Source: Tachypleus tridentatus (taxonomy: Eukaryota; Arthropoda; Merostomata; Xiphosura; Limulidae). Taken from it: DNA of 64,000 nucleotides. A program made the position numbers and the translations under genes. How positions within the stretch are numbered: the first letter of the stretch is position 1; every line of letters begins with the position of its first letter. The notes below the pieces were generated by a model that ran no database searches, was not told the origin of the DNA, and saw only the letters and a program-made list of their open reading frames with translations. The stretch covers positions 92,818,170 through 92,882,169 of the forward strand of contig NC_134834.1 in assembly GCF_004210375.1 (NCBI RefSeq), given 5' to 3'. Of the stretch, positions 11,241 through 22,100 are shown piece by piece.

Positions 11241-12087
11241 ATGAAGAGCGTAAGTTTTACTTTTTGTTTTCTTCTATTGTTTCTACATGAACCTGTGGAT
11301 AACTGTGATGCTACTTTTAACACATAAGAACATTATTTGTGTTTTAATATATAGAGTATGTGTAATATAGTAGCCTCACAGAAATAAAACACTCTGTGAG
11401 AAAGATACATTAAAATGTAAAGCAATGTAAAAACTATATTCTTTCCTTCAAACTAACTTTTCACTTGTTATGTATTTTACGCAGTTATTTGTTATTGCTG
11501 TTCTGTTTGTTGCAACCGTTGTGGCCGAAGAAAAGAAAGAGGACCTGAAGGAAGCCGAATCCTACGTCGCTCCTGTCGTTTACGGACACGGTGCTTACGG
11601 CCACGGATATGGCGGTTACGGACATCTAGGAGCTGCTTATGGTGCTCACGGTTATGGTGGACTTGCTGCCAGCGCCCAACACGGAGCTTACGGCTATGGC
11701 GCTCATGGTCTCAAAGCTAATGCTGCACACCGTAACCTGAACGCCTATGGTGCCCATGGCGGCTATGCTGGCCACTACGGAGACATCGGAGCCTACGCTC
11801 GCAACAAGGGAGCCGGATACACAAAAGCTTACGCCTACGATAAACAGGCTGGTTACCATAACCGTGGTGGAGCTGCTGCTGGCTATGGTGCTCGTTATGG
11901 TCTCCATGACAACTACGGACATGCCAATCTCGGTGCTTACGGCAGATACGGACATGGTGCTTATGGTGCTAGTAACCTGGCCGCTGCCCACGGTTATGGT
12001 GCCTACGGTAAAGTAGGAGCTGGATATGGCCACCATGGTTATGGTTACGGCTACGCTCCCGCCTACTACGGCTATGGGTACCACTAA
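11241..12087 (+). CDS. Secreted Gly/Tyr/His/Ala-rich cuticle-type structural protein (2 exons)
   Basis: Exon 1 codes only Met-Lys-Ser (11,241-11,249) and is followed by a perfect donor GTAAGT. The acceptor ...TTTTACGCAG ends at 11,484 and exon 2 runs 11,485-12,087. The splice is phase 0 and yields a signal peptide MKSLFVIAVLFVATVVA, then an acidic/basic start EEKKEDLKEAES, about 203 residues in all. The mature chain is built of GYG, GAYG, YGHG and AAYGAHGYGG-like runs with many His residues and no Cys. There is no visible Rebers-Riddiford chitin-binding motif. A tiny first exon ending inside the signal peptide is the usual architecture of arthropod cuticular protein genes. I chose this start over the in-frame intronic ATG at 11,470 because the spliced form gives a proper signal peptide and exact splice sites. 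A role in extracellular matrix or cuticle is inferred. Shem-like or glycine-rich antimicrobial secreted proteins are alternatives. Confidence 0.85.
11250..11484 (+). other. Phase-0 intron in the signal-peptide region
   Basis: 235-base intron, GTAAGT donor and a CAG acceptor preceded by a T-rich tract, separating codons 3 and 4. Confidence 0.85.
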
Positions 12088-12837
12088 ATTATTTTTGGTA
12101 ATTTTTTTTCGCTTTTATTATAATTTCTTTTTAACCAGATTCATATAAGCATAAAAAATTTATATTTTATACTAGATTTCGAACGGTTTCAAATGTGAGC
12201 GTTATATATTATTATTTTACTTTTTATATATTTATTCCAAAAAAAAGAAACCGTTAATGATCCATTATACTGGCCCAAGCTTCAAGTTACCAAATTATCC
12301 CGTACAATAACATCAAAACTATATTATTTCACACTTACTTACATACTCTGAATTTTAAATTAGAACTAGCATGCTTTTGTTTGTAAAGAAGAAAAATAAT
12401 TTTTAATGAATACTGCTTTTGTATAATGAAATATCATGATGCGATTTCAATTAATGCCAAACTTCTTTATGATATCGATTTTGAACAAACAAGGGTAAAT
12501 TAATTTTTATTCATAAAATTTTCTTTGTATTTTATTTAGCCATCCCTGAAGAGCTTGCCCTTCCTATGATTGATGGAAAAGCAACGTTTAAGTTATGTCA
12601 AACCATCTTCTTTGATCACAGATTTCCAGTTTTTGATAAGCGACAACAATAAAAACTCTCTCTATTTTCCTATTCTGAAAACTTGCTAAGCCTATTTTTT
12701 ATCAGTCTTCCACTTCACTTTTATTATTTCTTTACTTTTCTCATTGTTTTACTTTCTACTTGTCTTTAACTGAAGTTTTCTTCTATACATCAGTTATTGT
12801 TGATGTTCTATAATTTATTGTAATCGTTGTTATTTGA
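12088..12837 (+). other. Probable 3' untranslated region
   Basis: Follows the stop codon. It contains GGTAAT at 12,102 and a T-rich tract ending TTTATTTAG near 12,540, so a 3'UTR intron is conceivable but unproven. Confidence 0.4.
12648..12653 (+). terminator. Candidate polyadenylation signal (proximal)
   Basis: AATAAA in CAACAATAAAAAC, 561 bases after the stop codon. It could serve the cuticle-type gene. Confidence 0.4.
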
Positions 12838-12843
12838 AATAAA
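12838..12843 (+). terminator. Candidate polyadenylation signal (distal)
   Basis: AATAAA followed about 25 bases later by a TG/GT-rich stretch (GATGCTGTTTGG), about 750 bases after the stop codon. Confidence 0.4.
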
Positions 12844-13189
12844 ACTATGTTACTAGTTGAAATGATGCTGTTTGGTAGAAATCATTACGTTGGACATGTT
12901 ACGATACATATCTTCACAACTATCGCTTACGCACATTATTAACGATACACCTGAATGTAAGCTGTGAAACATTTCCTTTATATAAATTATTGAGTTTAGC
13001 TATGAAGCATAATTCACCAGTCTTTTGTATTTTCATATCGTATAAATTATCAAAATGGTAAAATATAATCATGTTTTATCCTAATTACTGGATTTTCAAC
13101 TGTGACCTTACTAAGGACGCCCTCTACTCCAAATGCAACGAAACCAGAATGTACGTAACCAGGTAGGCACAAGACAGCAATAAGTTCAG

Positions 13190-13660
13190 GACTAACAACG
13201 AAAAATCCGGAGTTCAATATTCTTCTGTTATAACTCAGCACAAAATCTAACAACTACTTGAGCCAGGGTAAACTTAAACTGACTGGCACTGGAATATTTC
13301 GGCATAATGTTGGGTATACCTTGACTTAATGAAAGCTTAAACTGACCTACAACAATGTATCTTAATATAAATTTGAGCACGCCCTGACTCGAAGGAAACT
13401 TAAACTGGCCTACATGTGAATACCTTAACGAAGAGTTGGGCACACCGTGAATAATAAAAAAAAATATAACCAAGATACATTTGAATATTTTTATATGTGT
13501 TTGGGCACGCCTTTATCTAAAAAACAAAACTGTAAAATTCTAACACAGTTATCACCCAGTAAAATAAAGTCTGAGCACTCCTTTACATAAAAAAACTTAA
13601 ATCACATTTTTCCTTTCAAATAATAATTTAAAAGTTGGGTATGCCATTACCTTAGAGAAA
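13190..13660. repeat. Degenerate minisatellite, about 63-70 base period
   Basis: The phrase (T/G)GGG(C/T)A(C/T)(A/G)CC recurs at about 13,312, 13,374, 13,437, 13,502, 13,573 and 13,637, each with AACTTAAACTG-like text nearby. On the minus strand three units fall in one reading frame as 21-residue repeats (VGQFKF, VGQFKL, ASQFKF). Since 63 is a multiple of three this can arise without coding, and the outer units are out of frame. Confidence 0.75.
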
Positions 13661-13785
13661 TAGCACTTTTCTTGTGATATCCAAGCATAACTTCTGGATA
13701 TACTCTGCACTAAAAACAATTAAAAACAACTTTAACTGTACATTTACTGTTATACTTCTACATAAAAGTTATATCTTAACTGTGA

Positions 13786-14028
13786 GGCCCGGGATGACCA
13801 GATGGATAAGGCGATCGACTCGTAATCTGAGGGTCGTGGTTCGAATCCCCGTCACACCAAACATGCTCGCCCTTTCAGCTGTGGGGGCGTTATAATGTAA
13901 CGATCAATCCCACTATTCGTTGGTAAAAGAGTAGCCCAAGAGTTGGCGGTGAGTAGTGATGACTAGCAACTTTTCCTCTAGTCTAACACGGGACGGCGAG
14001 CTTTGCGCAAAATTCAAAACAAACCAAA
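13786..14028 (+). mobile_element. SINE family A, sense (A1), tail deleted
   Basis: Head GGCCCGGGATGACCAGATGG, B box GGTTCGAATCC. About 25 bases are missing between CTAGTCTAACACG and GGACGGC. A near-perfect 11-base target duplication CTTAACTGTGA/CTTAACTGTAA lies at 13,775-13,785 and 14,029-14,039. Confidence 0.9.
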
Positions 14029-14039
14029 CTTAACTGTAA

Positions 14040-14605
14040 ATATGTTTAATTTTCAATTGTTGTGTGCTTTGTCAATGAGCATGGTCTCTATTTGTTGTGC
14101 AGCGAAGAATTATGGAACAAATAAGATTCAGCACGGTTCAAGTTTATCTCAGAACTCCTCATGTTTACTCTTTGTCCATTGGGATGAAAATACAGCATTG
14201 AGGGATGAACATCAGTGGCAGTTACTTTCAAATACATTTTGGATTCTACTACACGGTATTCTTAAGTAGGCTTATGAATAGTAACCGCAATAACTGGAGA
14301 AATGGCAAGAAAATGTAACGTGGACTTCAAAATAAGCTTCTCATCTGGTTGACTTGAAGGAAGAGGCTAGCTGCAAGTGAAATCCTTTATTCAACAAAAT
14401 AACACGAAATGTTCGATGGAATAAAGGAGGGTGCTTCTCCCTGGAGACAGATCAAAATGAATCTGAACTATCAATAATATGTTTATTAAATATCGACTGG
14501 TGACGAGTATATATATAAACAATAGGATCAAGTCTCTCAAAGCAAGGGCGTCACTCAAGTCACTCTTAATGGTTCCATAAGTAACAGTGTTTTGTTGTTA
14601 TTAAG
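14040..14605. other. Non-coding DNA, no feature seen
   Basis: An 88-codon frame starting in the SINE tail (MFNFQLLCALSMSMVSICCA, signal-peptide-like from 14,041) has no recognised homology and is partly SINE-derived. Confidence 0.4.
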
Positions 14606-14609
14606 TTTC

Positions 14610-14836
14610 TTGTAATGCTACTCGAAGGCCATATGTACTCGCAGTCTCTAACTTAGAAGTGACAGAGTACAGTGAATGCAGTTAGTAAACATTAACGGCA
14701 GCCAACTCTTGGGTGCTACGTTTTCATCAATGAAAAATGTGACCGACTGTAACATTATAACGCTCCCTTGGAGCCCAAAGGATTCGAGGTCACGACCCGC
14801 ACCTCGTTAGTCGAGCGTCCTCACCATGCCAGGCTT
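14610..14836 (-). mobile_element. SINE family A, strongly decayed antisense copy
   Basis: Family landmarks survive with many changes: GCTACTCGAAGGC, CCAACTCTTGGGTGCTAC, TAACATTATAACGCTCCC, and CACCATGCCAGGC at the head end. This is one of the oldest copies here. Confidence 0.8.
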
Positions 14837-15285
14837 TAAACAAAAATAGTGAATTACTAGCTTTGGGTATCAAAAGACATGCCAGTGGTTAGTATTACTG
14901 GAAATATTTGTATATTATATTTAATTGTTCATTTCTAGAACAATATTTTCCTGGAGAGAGAGACAATATCAACGTGAGAAAATTATCCGGAACAATTACA
15001 TAAACAATTTAGGCACAATGCATAATTTATACATAAACAGTTTAGGAACAATTCAAATCCAACTCTCTCTTGTCTAGTGTCAATAAGAATCGAAACATAT
15101 GTTACGTTTGATTAATTCCAAAATTTCTTGTGAACAAGAATTACTCACCTTTCTGAACCAGAATGAAAAAAAAAAAATTATAGTTAGAGTACTTACAAAT
15201 AATAAAACGTTATTTTAAGATAACTAAACGATTCAACTATTAACATTTTTATGCCCCAAAAATATTTTATCACCGTCAGCTGCTT

Positions 15286-15560
15286 TTTGTTTTGTTTTGG
15301 AATTTCGCACAAAGCTACTCGAGGGCTATCTGTGCTAGCCGTCCCTAATTTAGCAGTGTAAGACTAGAGGGAAGGCAGCTAGTCATCACCACCCACCGCC
15401 AACTCTTGGGCTACTCTTTTACCAACGAAAAGTGGGATTGACCGTCACATTATAACGCCCCACGGCTGGGAGGGCGAGCATGTTTGGCGCGACTCGGGCG
15501 CGAACCCGCGACCGTCAGATTAGGAAGCGCACGCCTTAACGCGCTAGGCCATGCCAGGCC
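15286..15560 (-). mobile_element. SINE family A, antisense (A3)
   Basis: Well-preserved copy with B box GGTTCGCGCCC. A perfect 11-base target duplication GTCAGCTGCTT lies at 15,275-15,285 and 15,561-15,571. Confidence 0.94.
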
Positions 15561-15571
15561 GTCAGCTGCTT

Positions 15572-16990
15572 GCAACGTTGGAAAACCAAGCAAAGCTGAA
15601 CGGTACTAATTAGATCGCCCCATACAACTCAATTTGTTCACTTATCATAGCTTGCGGGCTAAATACCCAATAGTATGTGCTTTCCTGTTTGTACTCAAGA
15701 TAAGAAATATTGTCAGTTGTGTTATCACACAGCAGTTTCTGTAATGTTATTTGAGCGTTTATTGTAAGCAAGTGGTCTAATCCTGACTAGTTATTAAAAT
15801 ACTGTTTACTTTGGATATAGTCTGAAGGTTCTTAATTGTCAATTACGTATTTTTTTATTTTGAGCAATGGGTAAAACTCATATTGTTTCATAATGTTATA
15901 CTCTTTTAATTACCATTACTGATAGATTTTTATGACAGATGTCTTTGAATAGTCAGTTGGAGAAAAAGTCTTTAATAGAGACGCTATAAATAATACTTGT
16001 AGATGGGTAAATTTGCAGAAGAAACAAAAAATAAATAAAAAATACGTGAAAAAATTATTTTAAGGATAAAATTCTATTTATAAGATATCTTTAAAGTAAT
16101 AATACAAGTTATAAAATGCATGTAATTAAGAAAAACATGTCAGATATTAATATTAATATTAGAATTGTTTTTGAAATATCTGCAAAATCAGAAGTAAAAT
16201 TACGCCTAAAGAGAATTTTTCTGTTATACGGTGTTTTTTTTGATGGAAATAAAGAGAGTATAAGACAAATAAAATTAGTATATATATATATATATAGTAA
16301 GTTAAATGAGGTTTTGGTGGTTTACTGATTCTTTTACAGTAGGTGTCTGTGACTTATTAGAGACAAATCTAAAAATTAAATGAACAGCATGCACTCCACT
16401 TGTTTTTCAAACAATATATTCAAAACAAGTTAATTGTATGTATAAAAGTTATTTACACTACGTATATCGTAGTTGGGTCTTAAATACTATGCAGTTTAGA
16501 AGCCAAACTATTTTTCTCAACTCTTATCTCAAGCACTATCATACAGATCTATGTCTCTTTAATGTTAATTGTTAAGCAACAAAGACGATTGTGTTTTCCA
16601 TATTTTATGAATATATGTAGGTAACAATATTTGGGGCTGAGGAGGGCTTGGCTCATTTTGGGGACTCAAGCCCCCCTTTGGCACCGTCACTGGCCTATTA
16701 ATCGGAAAATTACAGAATTTGATCAGGAATTTTGAATATTATAAACCGCTTAAATTCAGTGAATTACTTCTGACATTAGTATTTCTAAGAGTAAATTAAA
16801 TATCTTGGATGGAAGGAGTCAGGTCATATGCGGTGTGAGGTCAATGAAGGAAAAGACAACGATAGGTTAAGTGAGGCCTAACAATATCAACTCAGAAGTA
16901 ATGTCCTCGTCGTGGACCTGGACCATCGATAAAATATTCAGTTCTAGACCGAACATAAGACTCAGTATAGTTTGTAAAACTATTATATAT
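15572..16990. other. Non-coding DNA with a short TA microsatellite
   Basis: Contains (TA)n near 16,278-16,296 and an unexplained GC-richer patch at 16,632-16,695 (GGGCTTGG...CAAGCCCC, weakly self-complementary). No gene is supported. Confidence 0.45.
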
Positions 16991-16994
16991 AAAC

Positions 16995-17165
16995 CATCAT
17001 TTGTAATATGTTTAATTGTTTTTTGAATTTCGCACAAAGCTACACGAAGGCTATCTGCACCAGCCGTTCCTAATTTAGCAGTGTAAGACTAGAGGGACGG
17101 CAGTTAGTCATTATTACCCACCGCCAAATCTTCGGCTATTTTTATACCATGAAATAGTAGAACTG
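16995..17165 (-). mobile_element. SINE family A, antisense, lacking the tRNA head
   Basis: Tail and body are present from TTTTTGAATTTCGCACAAAG to about CCATGAAATAGTAG. The sequence then leaves the family, so the promoter-bearing head is absent (a 5'-truncated copy). Confidence 0.85.
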
Positions 17166-17706
17166 TCATATTTGGATACAACTGATCAGGTTTTTAATGT
17201 GTGCATATTTTCTAATATACGACGAAATATGGTTTTGCAGATTTTTGGCGTAAACAAGTGTGATATATCATAGTCTTTAGTATTTCTTTATAAAAATGTG
17301 ATAAAGCACTTTAGACTTCAGATTAGATACAAATGTTTAGCTCGTTTAATTGGATTACTTTATCATTTAGTAGAATTAACACAACTTTTTATTCAGATCT
17401 GAATATCATATGAATATTTCTTACACTTATATCACCATATCTCCACCGTTATATCTGTTCTTTACATACATAACTTGAAATGTAATTGAATTATTAAAGC
17501 CAAACATCAGCGTTTCTATTTTATCATCCTGTAAAACGTGTGTTTCCTTGGTGCCTATTTAAACTGGTTGAATTTATTTCTAAAACATATAATAATTATT
17601 AGACACATTCATACAACGTAATTATGTACTTACGTTTGCCCAATGTAAACATATTCTGTTCGTCTTCATCCTAAGTTATCGTATAAAATAGAAAAACGAC
17701 AATCTG

Positions 17707-17708
17707 GA

Positions 17709-17739
<31 letters not shown>

Positions 17740-17742
17740 TAT
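17707..17742. repeat. (AT)n microsatellite
   Basis: Alternating A/T run following an A tract. Confidence 0.9.
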
Positions 17743-18040
17743 CCTGTAAACCCACTAGTTTATATGATCTCTTAATTACTTTAATATGGCTTATTATTAT
17801 TATTATTCTGCTCTAAAGTATTAGAATTTAAAAATATCGTAATATACCACGTCAGAGGAAATGAAACCTATACTGGCGGGCAAGTTCAAACGTTATTTCA
17901 CACGGATTAAAACCCAAATTTAAATTTTATTATCCAATCCCCTTAGGGAGAAAAACTTATATTTCCTATGTTTCTTGCATATTTTTCCCTTATAGGTGCA
18001 TCTGCGTAGCAATCATTTATTTCAGAGCTAATCGTTTTAA

Positions 18041-18444
18041 AATCTGAAGGGTATACAACTTAGTCCAAAACACCCAGACATTTTGTTTTTCATTTATTTA
18101 ATTATAACCCCATTTCGACAAAATTATGATCACTATATTCTAACCTGCAGTTTCCTTATATTTCCATAAGTCCAAACAAGATTTGGTCCAAAGATAGACT
18201 GAAACAACCCGCACAGACTAAAACAGGATAGGGTATCTGATAAATCTGAAGGGTATACAACTTAGTCCAAAACACCCAGACATTTTGTTTTTCATTTATT
18301 TAATTATAACCCCATTTCGACAAAATTATGATCACTATATTCTAACCTGCAGTTTCCTTATATTTCCATAAGTCCAAACAAGATTTGGTCCAAAGATAGA
18401 CTGAAACAACCCGCACAGACTAAAACAGGATATGGGATTGTACC
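18041..18444. repeat. 202-base tandem duplication
   Basis: The segment beginning AATCTGAAGGGTATACAACT occurs at 18,041 and 18,243. About 190 bases appear identical and only the junction (AGGATAGGGTATCTGAT versus AGGATATGGGATTG) differs, so the duplication is young. Confidence 0.95.
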
Positions 18445-18848
18445 TTTCCTTTGCTTTTACATAAGACAAAAAAAAATCCCAAATTAAGGAATTTTAGCCT
18501 GTTATTCTTAATATTTCAAGCAATCCAGGTGAGACTTTTTATAAAGGTACCTTTGAACAATTCTCACTGACTGAAGTAGACAGATATGAAACTCATGATG
18601 CCTTTCTTAAAGTTTTACGAACGTGAAATATAGTTACAGCATTAACCTTGATTTTTCCTTTAGATTTCGAGCATTTTAGATAGGTAACGCAAAACGTTAT
18701 ATTATATGCAAAAGGAGTGCATATTACAGTAAGAAAACCTTAACTCTATCTATTACTCTACTCTTTACTCATTACTCTGGGAATTGTGTTTCCAAATAAT
18801 CTGCAGCCACCGTTGGCAGAAAATAACATGTTAAATAATTCCACAGAG

Positions 18849-19129
18849 AGTTTGTTTGTTTGTTTTGGAATTTCGCACAAAGCTACTCGAGGGCTATCTG
18901 TGCTAGCCGTCCCTAATTTAGCAGTGTAAGACTGGAGGGAAGGCAGCTAGTCATCACCACCACCACCAACTCTTGGGCTACTCTTTTACCAACGAATAAG
19001 TGGGATTGACCGTCACATTATAACGCCCCCACGGCTGAAAGGGCGAGCATGTTTGGCGCGAAGGGGATGCGAACTCGCGACCCTCAGATTACGAGTCACA
19101 CGCCTTAACACAGTTGGCCATGCCGGGCC
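18849..19129 (-). mobile_element. SINE family A, antisense (A2)
   Basis: Complete copy ending GCCATGCCGGGCC; T-arm on the minus strand GAGTTCGCATCC. Open frames on both strands over it are incidental. Confidence 0.9.
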
Positions 19130-19590
19130 ATCTTCAGATAGAAAGACATCCGTTAAAAATAATGTCGTGACTACGCTTGCCCTTACATTGACAAATGCAG
19201 AGATGTTCGTGCTAATGTATCTCAAAGCGGCTGGTACGAGTATTAAAACTTTCATTAAAACAAAGTAAAGAACAACGTTTGGACTTTCTTAGGTCATCTT
19301 CATTGTCTCACACGCGTAACATTTCCAGTTCATCAGTATCATTCTTGCATATTCTTCTTTCTATATCTTCTGATAAAATAACAGTCAGTGTTCATTATAA
19401 ACCTACAGATACCCACAATTAATTGCACTTTAATTCTAACAACTCCATACATATAAAAAAGAACATCTCCAAATCCCAGTTCATTAGACTATGATTTTAA
19501 TTCCCGCTCAACAGAATTGGAATAATGTTTCCTTGATCGTAACTACTTCAAAAACATTCTGTAAAACTCTCGAAACTCTGTAAATCAGGA

Positions 19591-20140
19591 CTACATCTCC
19601 TCATCATCTGTCACGTGACATAACTCTTCTGTGTGAGGTTACTCCTTATCCTCAACTACATCTCCTCATCATCTGTCACGTGACATGACTCTTCTGTGTG
19701 AGGTTACTCCTTATCCTCAACTACATCTCCTCATCATCTGTCACGTGACATGACTCTTCTGTGTGAGTGTGAGGTTACTCCTCAACTATCATCAACTACA
19801 TCTCTGTGTGAGGTTACTCATCATCTGTCATCGTGACATGACTCTTCTGTGTGAGGTTACTCCTTATCCTCAACTACATCTCCTCATCATCTGTCACGTG
19901 ACATAACTCTTCTGTGTGAGGTTACTCCTTATCCTTATCCTCAACTACATCTCCTCATCATCTGTCACGTGACATAACTCTTCTGTGTGAGGTTACTCCT
20001 TATCCTCAACTACATCTCCTCATCATCTGTCACGTGACATAACTCTTCTGTGTGAGGTTACTCCTTATCCTCAACTACATCTCCTCATCATCTGTCACGT
20101 GACATAACTCTTCTGTGTGAGGTTACTCCTTATCCTCACA
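19591..20140. repeat. 65-base minisatellite, about 8 units
   Basis: The unit CTACATCTCCTCATCATCTG... TCACGTGACAT...TTCTGTGTGAGG...TTACTCCTTATCCTCAA starts at 19,591, 19,656 and onward every 65 bases. Units are nearly identical except for a scrambled stretch at about 19,765-19,835 and a 6-base TATCCT duplication near 19,930. Each unit contains the palindrome TCACGTGA. Confidence 0.95.
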
Positions 20141-20153
20141 TACCATTGTAAAT

Positions 20154-20272
20154 AATTCTAACCTCACCACTAAACATATTTTTTTTCCAAAGCCCCCACA
20201 TAATTTTCTGCTATTACGATACTGATATTAATTCTAACCTCACCACTAAACATATTTTTTTTCCAAAGCCCC
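20154..20272. repeat. 75-base direct repeat pair
   Basis: AATTCTAACCTCACCACTAA...TTTTTTTTCCAAAGCCCC occurs at about 20,154 and again about 75 bases later, within the same retroelement remnant. Confidence 0.9.
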
Positions 20273-20797
20273 AGCGACTTAATCTATTGTAACCTTAAAA
20301 AACTCACCTCAACAGACACACATTTTATTGTATGTAGCTATTCTTATAATAACATGCGCTGTGACACGAATGCTTACACTGTCTCAAGAACATCTGTGCA
20401 AGGCCCTAAATCGAGTTTTTACATCAAGGATCAGTGTACCTGCACATCAAAGTGCATCATATATTGTATTGTTTGTTCAAGTTGTGCAACATTATAAAAC
20501 GTACAAACCACTGTTATTAGCAGAACGTACCCGAGAATATATTAAAGATATAATAAATTTAACGCAGATAAACCAGTTGCCGGACACGTTGCCCGACACT
20601 TTAATTTTCATAACCATACCCTAGACCATTTCAACATACTTGTTTAGAAGAAGACCTCTAGAAACCTAACATAAGCGTAAAATACAAGAAAACAAAATAA
20701 TTTTAGAACTTTCCACCCGCTAAATCAACTTTTTATTTTCTTGTAATATTTTTCACTTTCGTTTTACCCACACTTAAATGGTTTTCTACAGTGAATT

Positions 20798-21967
20798 ATG
20801 TACACCACATGTGGACACCCCTTCTTATTAGTGAGTTTGGTTATTTCAGTCACACCCATTGTTAACATGTGCACAAAATCAATCATACAGATATGCAGTC
20901 TCCATAGAAAAACATTGGCAATAGAATGGGTCGTACTGAAGAGCTCGGTGACTTTCAAGGTGGCACTGTCATAGGATGCCAAATTTACAAAAAGTCAGTT
21001 CGTCAAATTTCTGCCCTGCTAGAGCTGCCCCGGTCAACTGTAAGTGTTGTTATTGTGAAGTAGAAACGTTTAGAGGCAACAACGGTTCAGCCACGAAGCG
21101 GTAGGCCACGCAAGCTCACAGAATGATACCGTCGAGTGCTGAAGCGAGTTACGCGTTAAAATCGTCTGTCCACAACTGCTTCTGGAAGCAACATCAATAA
21201 AAGTACTATATAAAAAGCTTTATAAAATGGGTTTCCACGGTCAAGCAGCTGCACACAAGTCTAAATTCACCATGCGAAATGTTAAGTATCTGCTGGAGTG
21301 GTGTAAAGCACACAGCCATTGGACTCTGGAACAGTGAAAATGCGTTCTATGGAGTAATGAATCATGCTTCACTATATGGCAGTCTGACGAACGAATCTGG
21401 ACTTGGCGGATGCCAGGAGAACGCTACTTGCTTGAATGCATGGTGCTAACTGTAAAGTTTTGTGGAGGAGGAATAATGGTTTGGGGCTGTTTTTCATGGT
21501 TTGGGCTGGGTTCCTTAGTTCCAGTCAAGGGAAATCTTAATGCTACAGCATATAATGAGATTCTATAGAATTCTGTGCTTCCAATTTTGTGGCAACATTC
21601 TGGGGAAGGACCTTTTTTATTTCAGCCTTACAATGCCCCCGTGCATGATTTGCCGAGTTGGTGTGGAAGAATTTTACTGGCCTGCACAGACCCCTGACCT
21701 CAACCACATCGAACACCTTTGGGATGAATTGGAACGCCGACTGCCCGACATCAGTGCCCGACCTCACTAATGTTATAGGGCTGAATAAGAGCGAAACCCC
21801 ATACCCATGTTCCAAAATCTAGTGAAAAGCCTTCTCAGAAAGTGAAGGCTGTTAAAGCAGCAAATGGGAGACCATCTCTATATTAATGCCCATGGTTTTG
21901 GAATGAGATGTTTAACAAGCACATATGAGTGAGATGGTCAGGTGTCCACATACTTTTGGCCATGTAC
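20798..21967 (+). pseudogene. Dead Tc1/mariner (DD34E) transposon
   Basis: Frame begins ATGGGTCGT at 20,926 (MGRTEELGDFQGGTVIGCQI). Recognisable blocks follow in order: a helix-turn-helix (VRQISALLELPRSTVS), the RSGRPRKLTE linker, [53 protein letters not shown] and a C-terminal FQNLVKSLL. Catalytic position 1 is Asn (WSNE for the usual WSDE) and position 2 is Tyr (YNAPVH for DNAPVH); the Glu remains. There are in-frame stops after VVIVK, KLTE and LEQ, plus frameshifts. Inverted ends are degraded: GTGTCCACATACTTTTGGCC on the right (21,941-21,960) against GTACACCACATGTGGACACC on the left (20,800). Confidence 0.88.
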
Positions 21968-22014
21968 TATATCTATTTATCCATTTTTTTAAAACTATAA
22001 TACAAAAATAGTCA

Positions 22015-22100
22015 TACGTGTGTGTGTGTGCGTATAAATATCTGGATGTATTTATGTGTGTGTATATATATATATATATATATCGCATATATATAGGGAG
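22015..22100. repeat. TG/TA compound microsatellite
   Basis: (TG)n, then TGTGTGTATATATATATATA and related short runs. A 99-codon minus-strand frame here is repeat-derived. Confidence 0.85.

Larger units (their letters stand above)
19375..20760 (+). pseudogene. Decayed Penelope-like / GIY-YIG retroelement fragment
   Basis: Conceptual translation with frame jumps shows two blocks typical of the C-terminal part of retroelements carrying a GIY-YIG endonuclease. The first, from 19,379, reads ITVSVHYKPTDTHN, a stop, then LHFNSNNS and SKSQFIRL, the end of the reverse transcriptase region. The second, from about 20,388, reads TSVQGPKSSFYIKDQCTC, IIYCIVCSSC, a degraded YVGxT-type step, then ADKPVAGH and ARHFNFHNHTLDHFNIL. 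In intact relatives this is a Cys-rich linker followed by GIY-YIG. There are multiple stops and frameshifts, and a 65-base minisatellite sits between the two blocks. No functional protein is possible. The family name is from recognition; a GIY-YIG-bearing LINE is the alternative. Confidence 0.7.

Noticed and set aside
11747..12016. Overlapping plus-strand frame inside the cuticle-type gene
   Set aside because: Shadow frame created by the repetitive GGT/TAT/GCT codons.
11626..12084. 152-codon minus-strand frame antisense to the cuticle-type gene
   Set aside because: Its Ser/Thr/Val/Ile-rich chain is the mirror of Gly/Tyr/Ala/His codon runs on the real strand; no start context or domain.
13228..13473. 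Minus-strand repeat protein with VGQFKF units
   Set aside because: Explained by a 63-base minisatellite period; neighbouring units leave the frame.
14003..14269. 88-codon frame with a hydrophobic start
   Set aside because: Begins in the SINE tail; no splice sites, domain or codon periodicity to support it.
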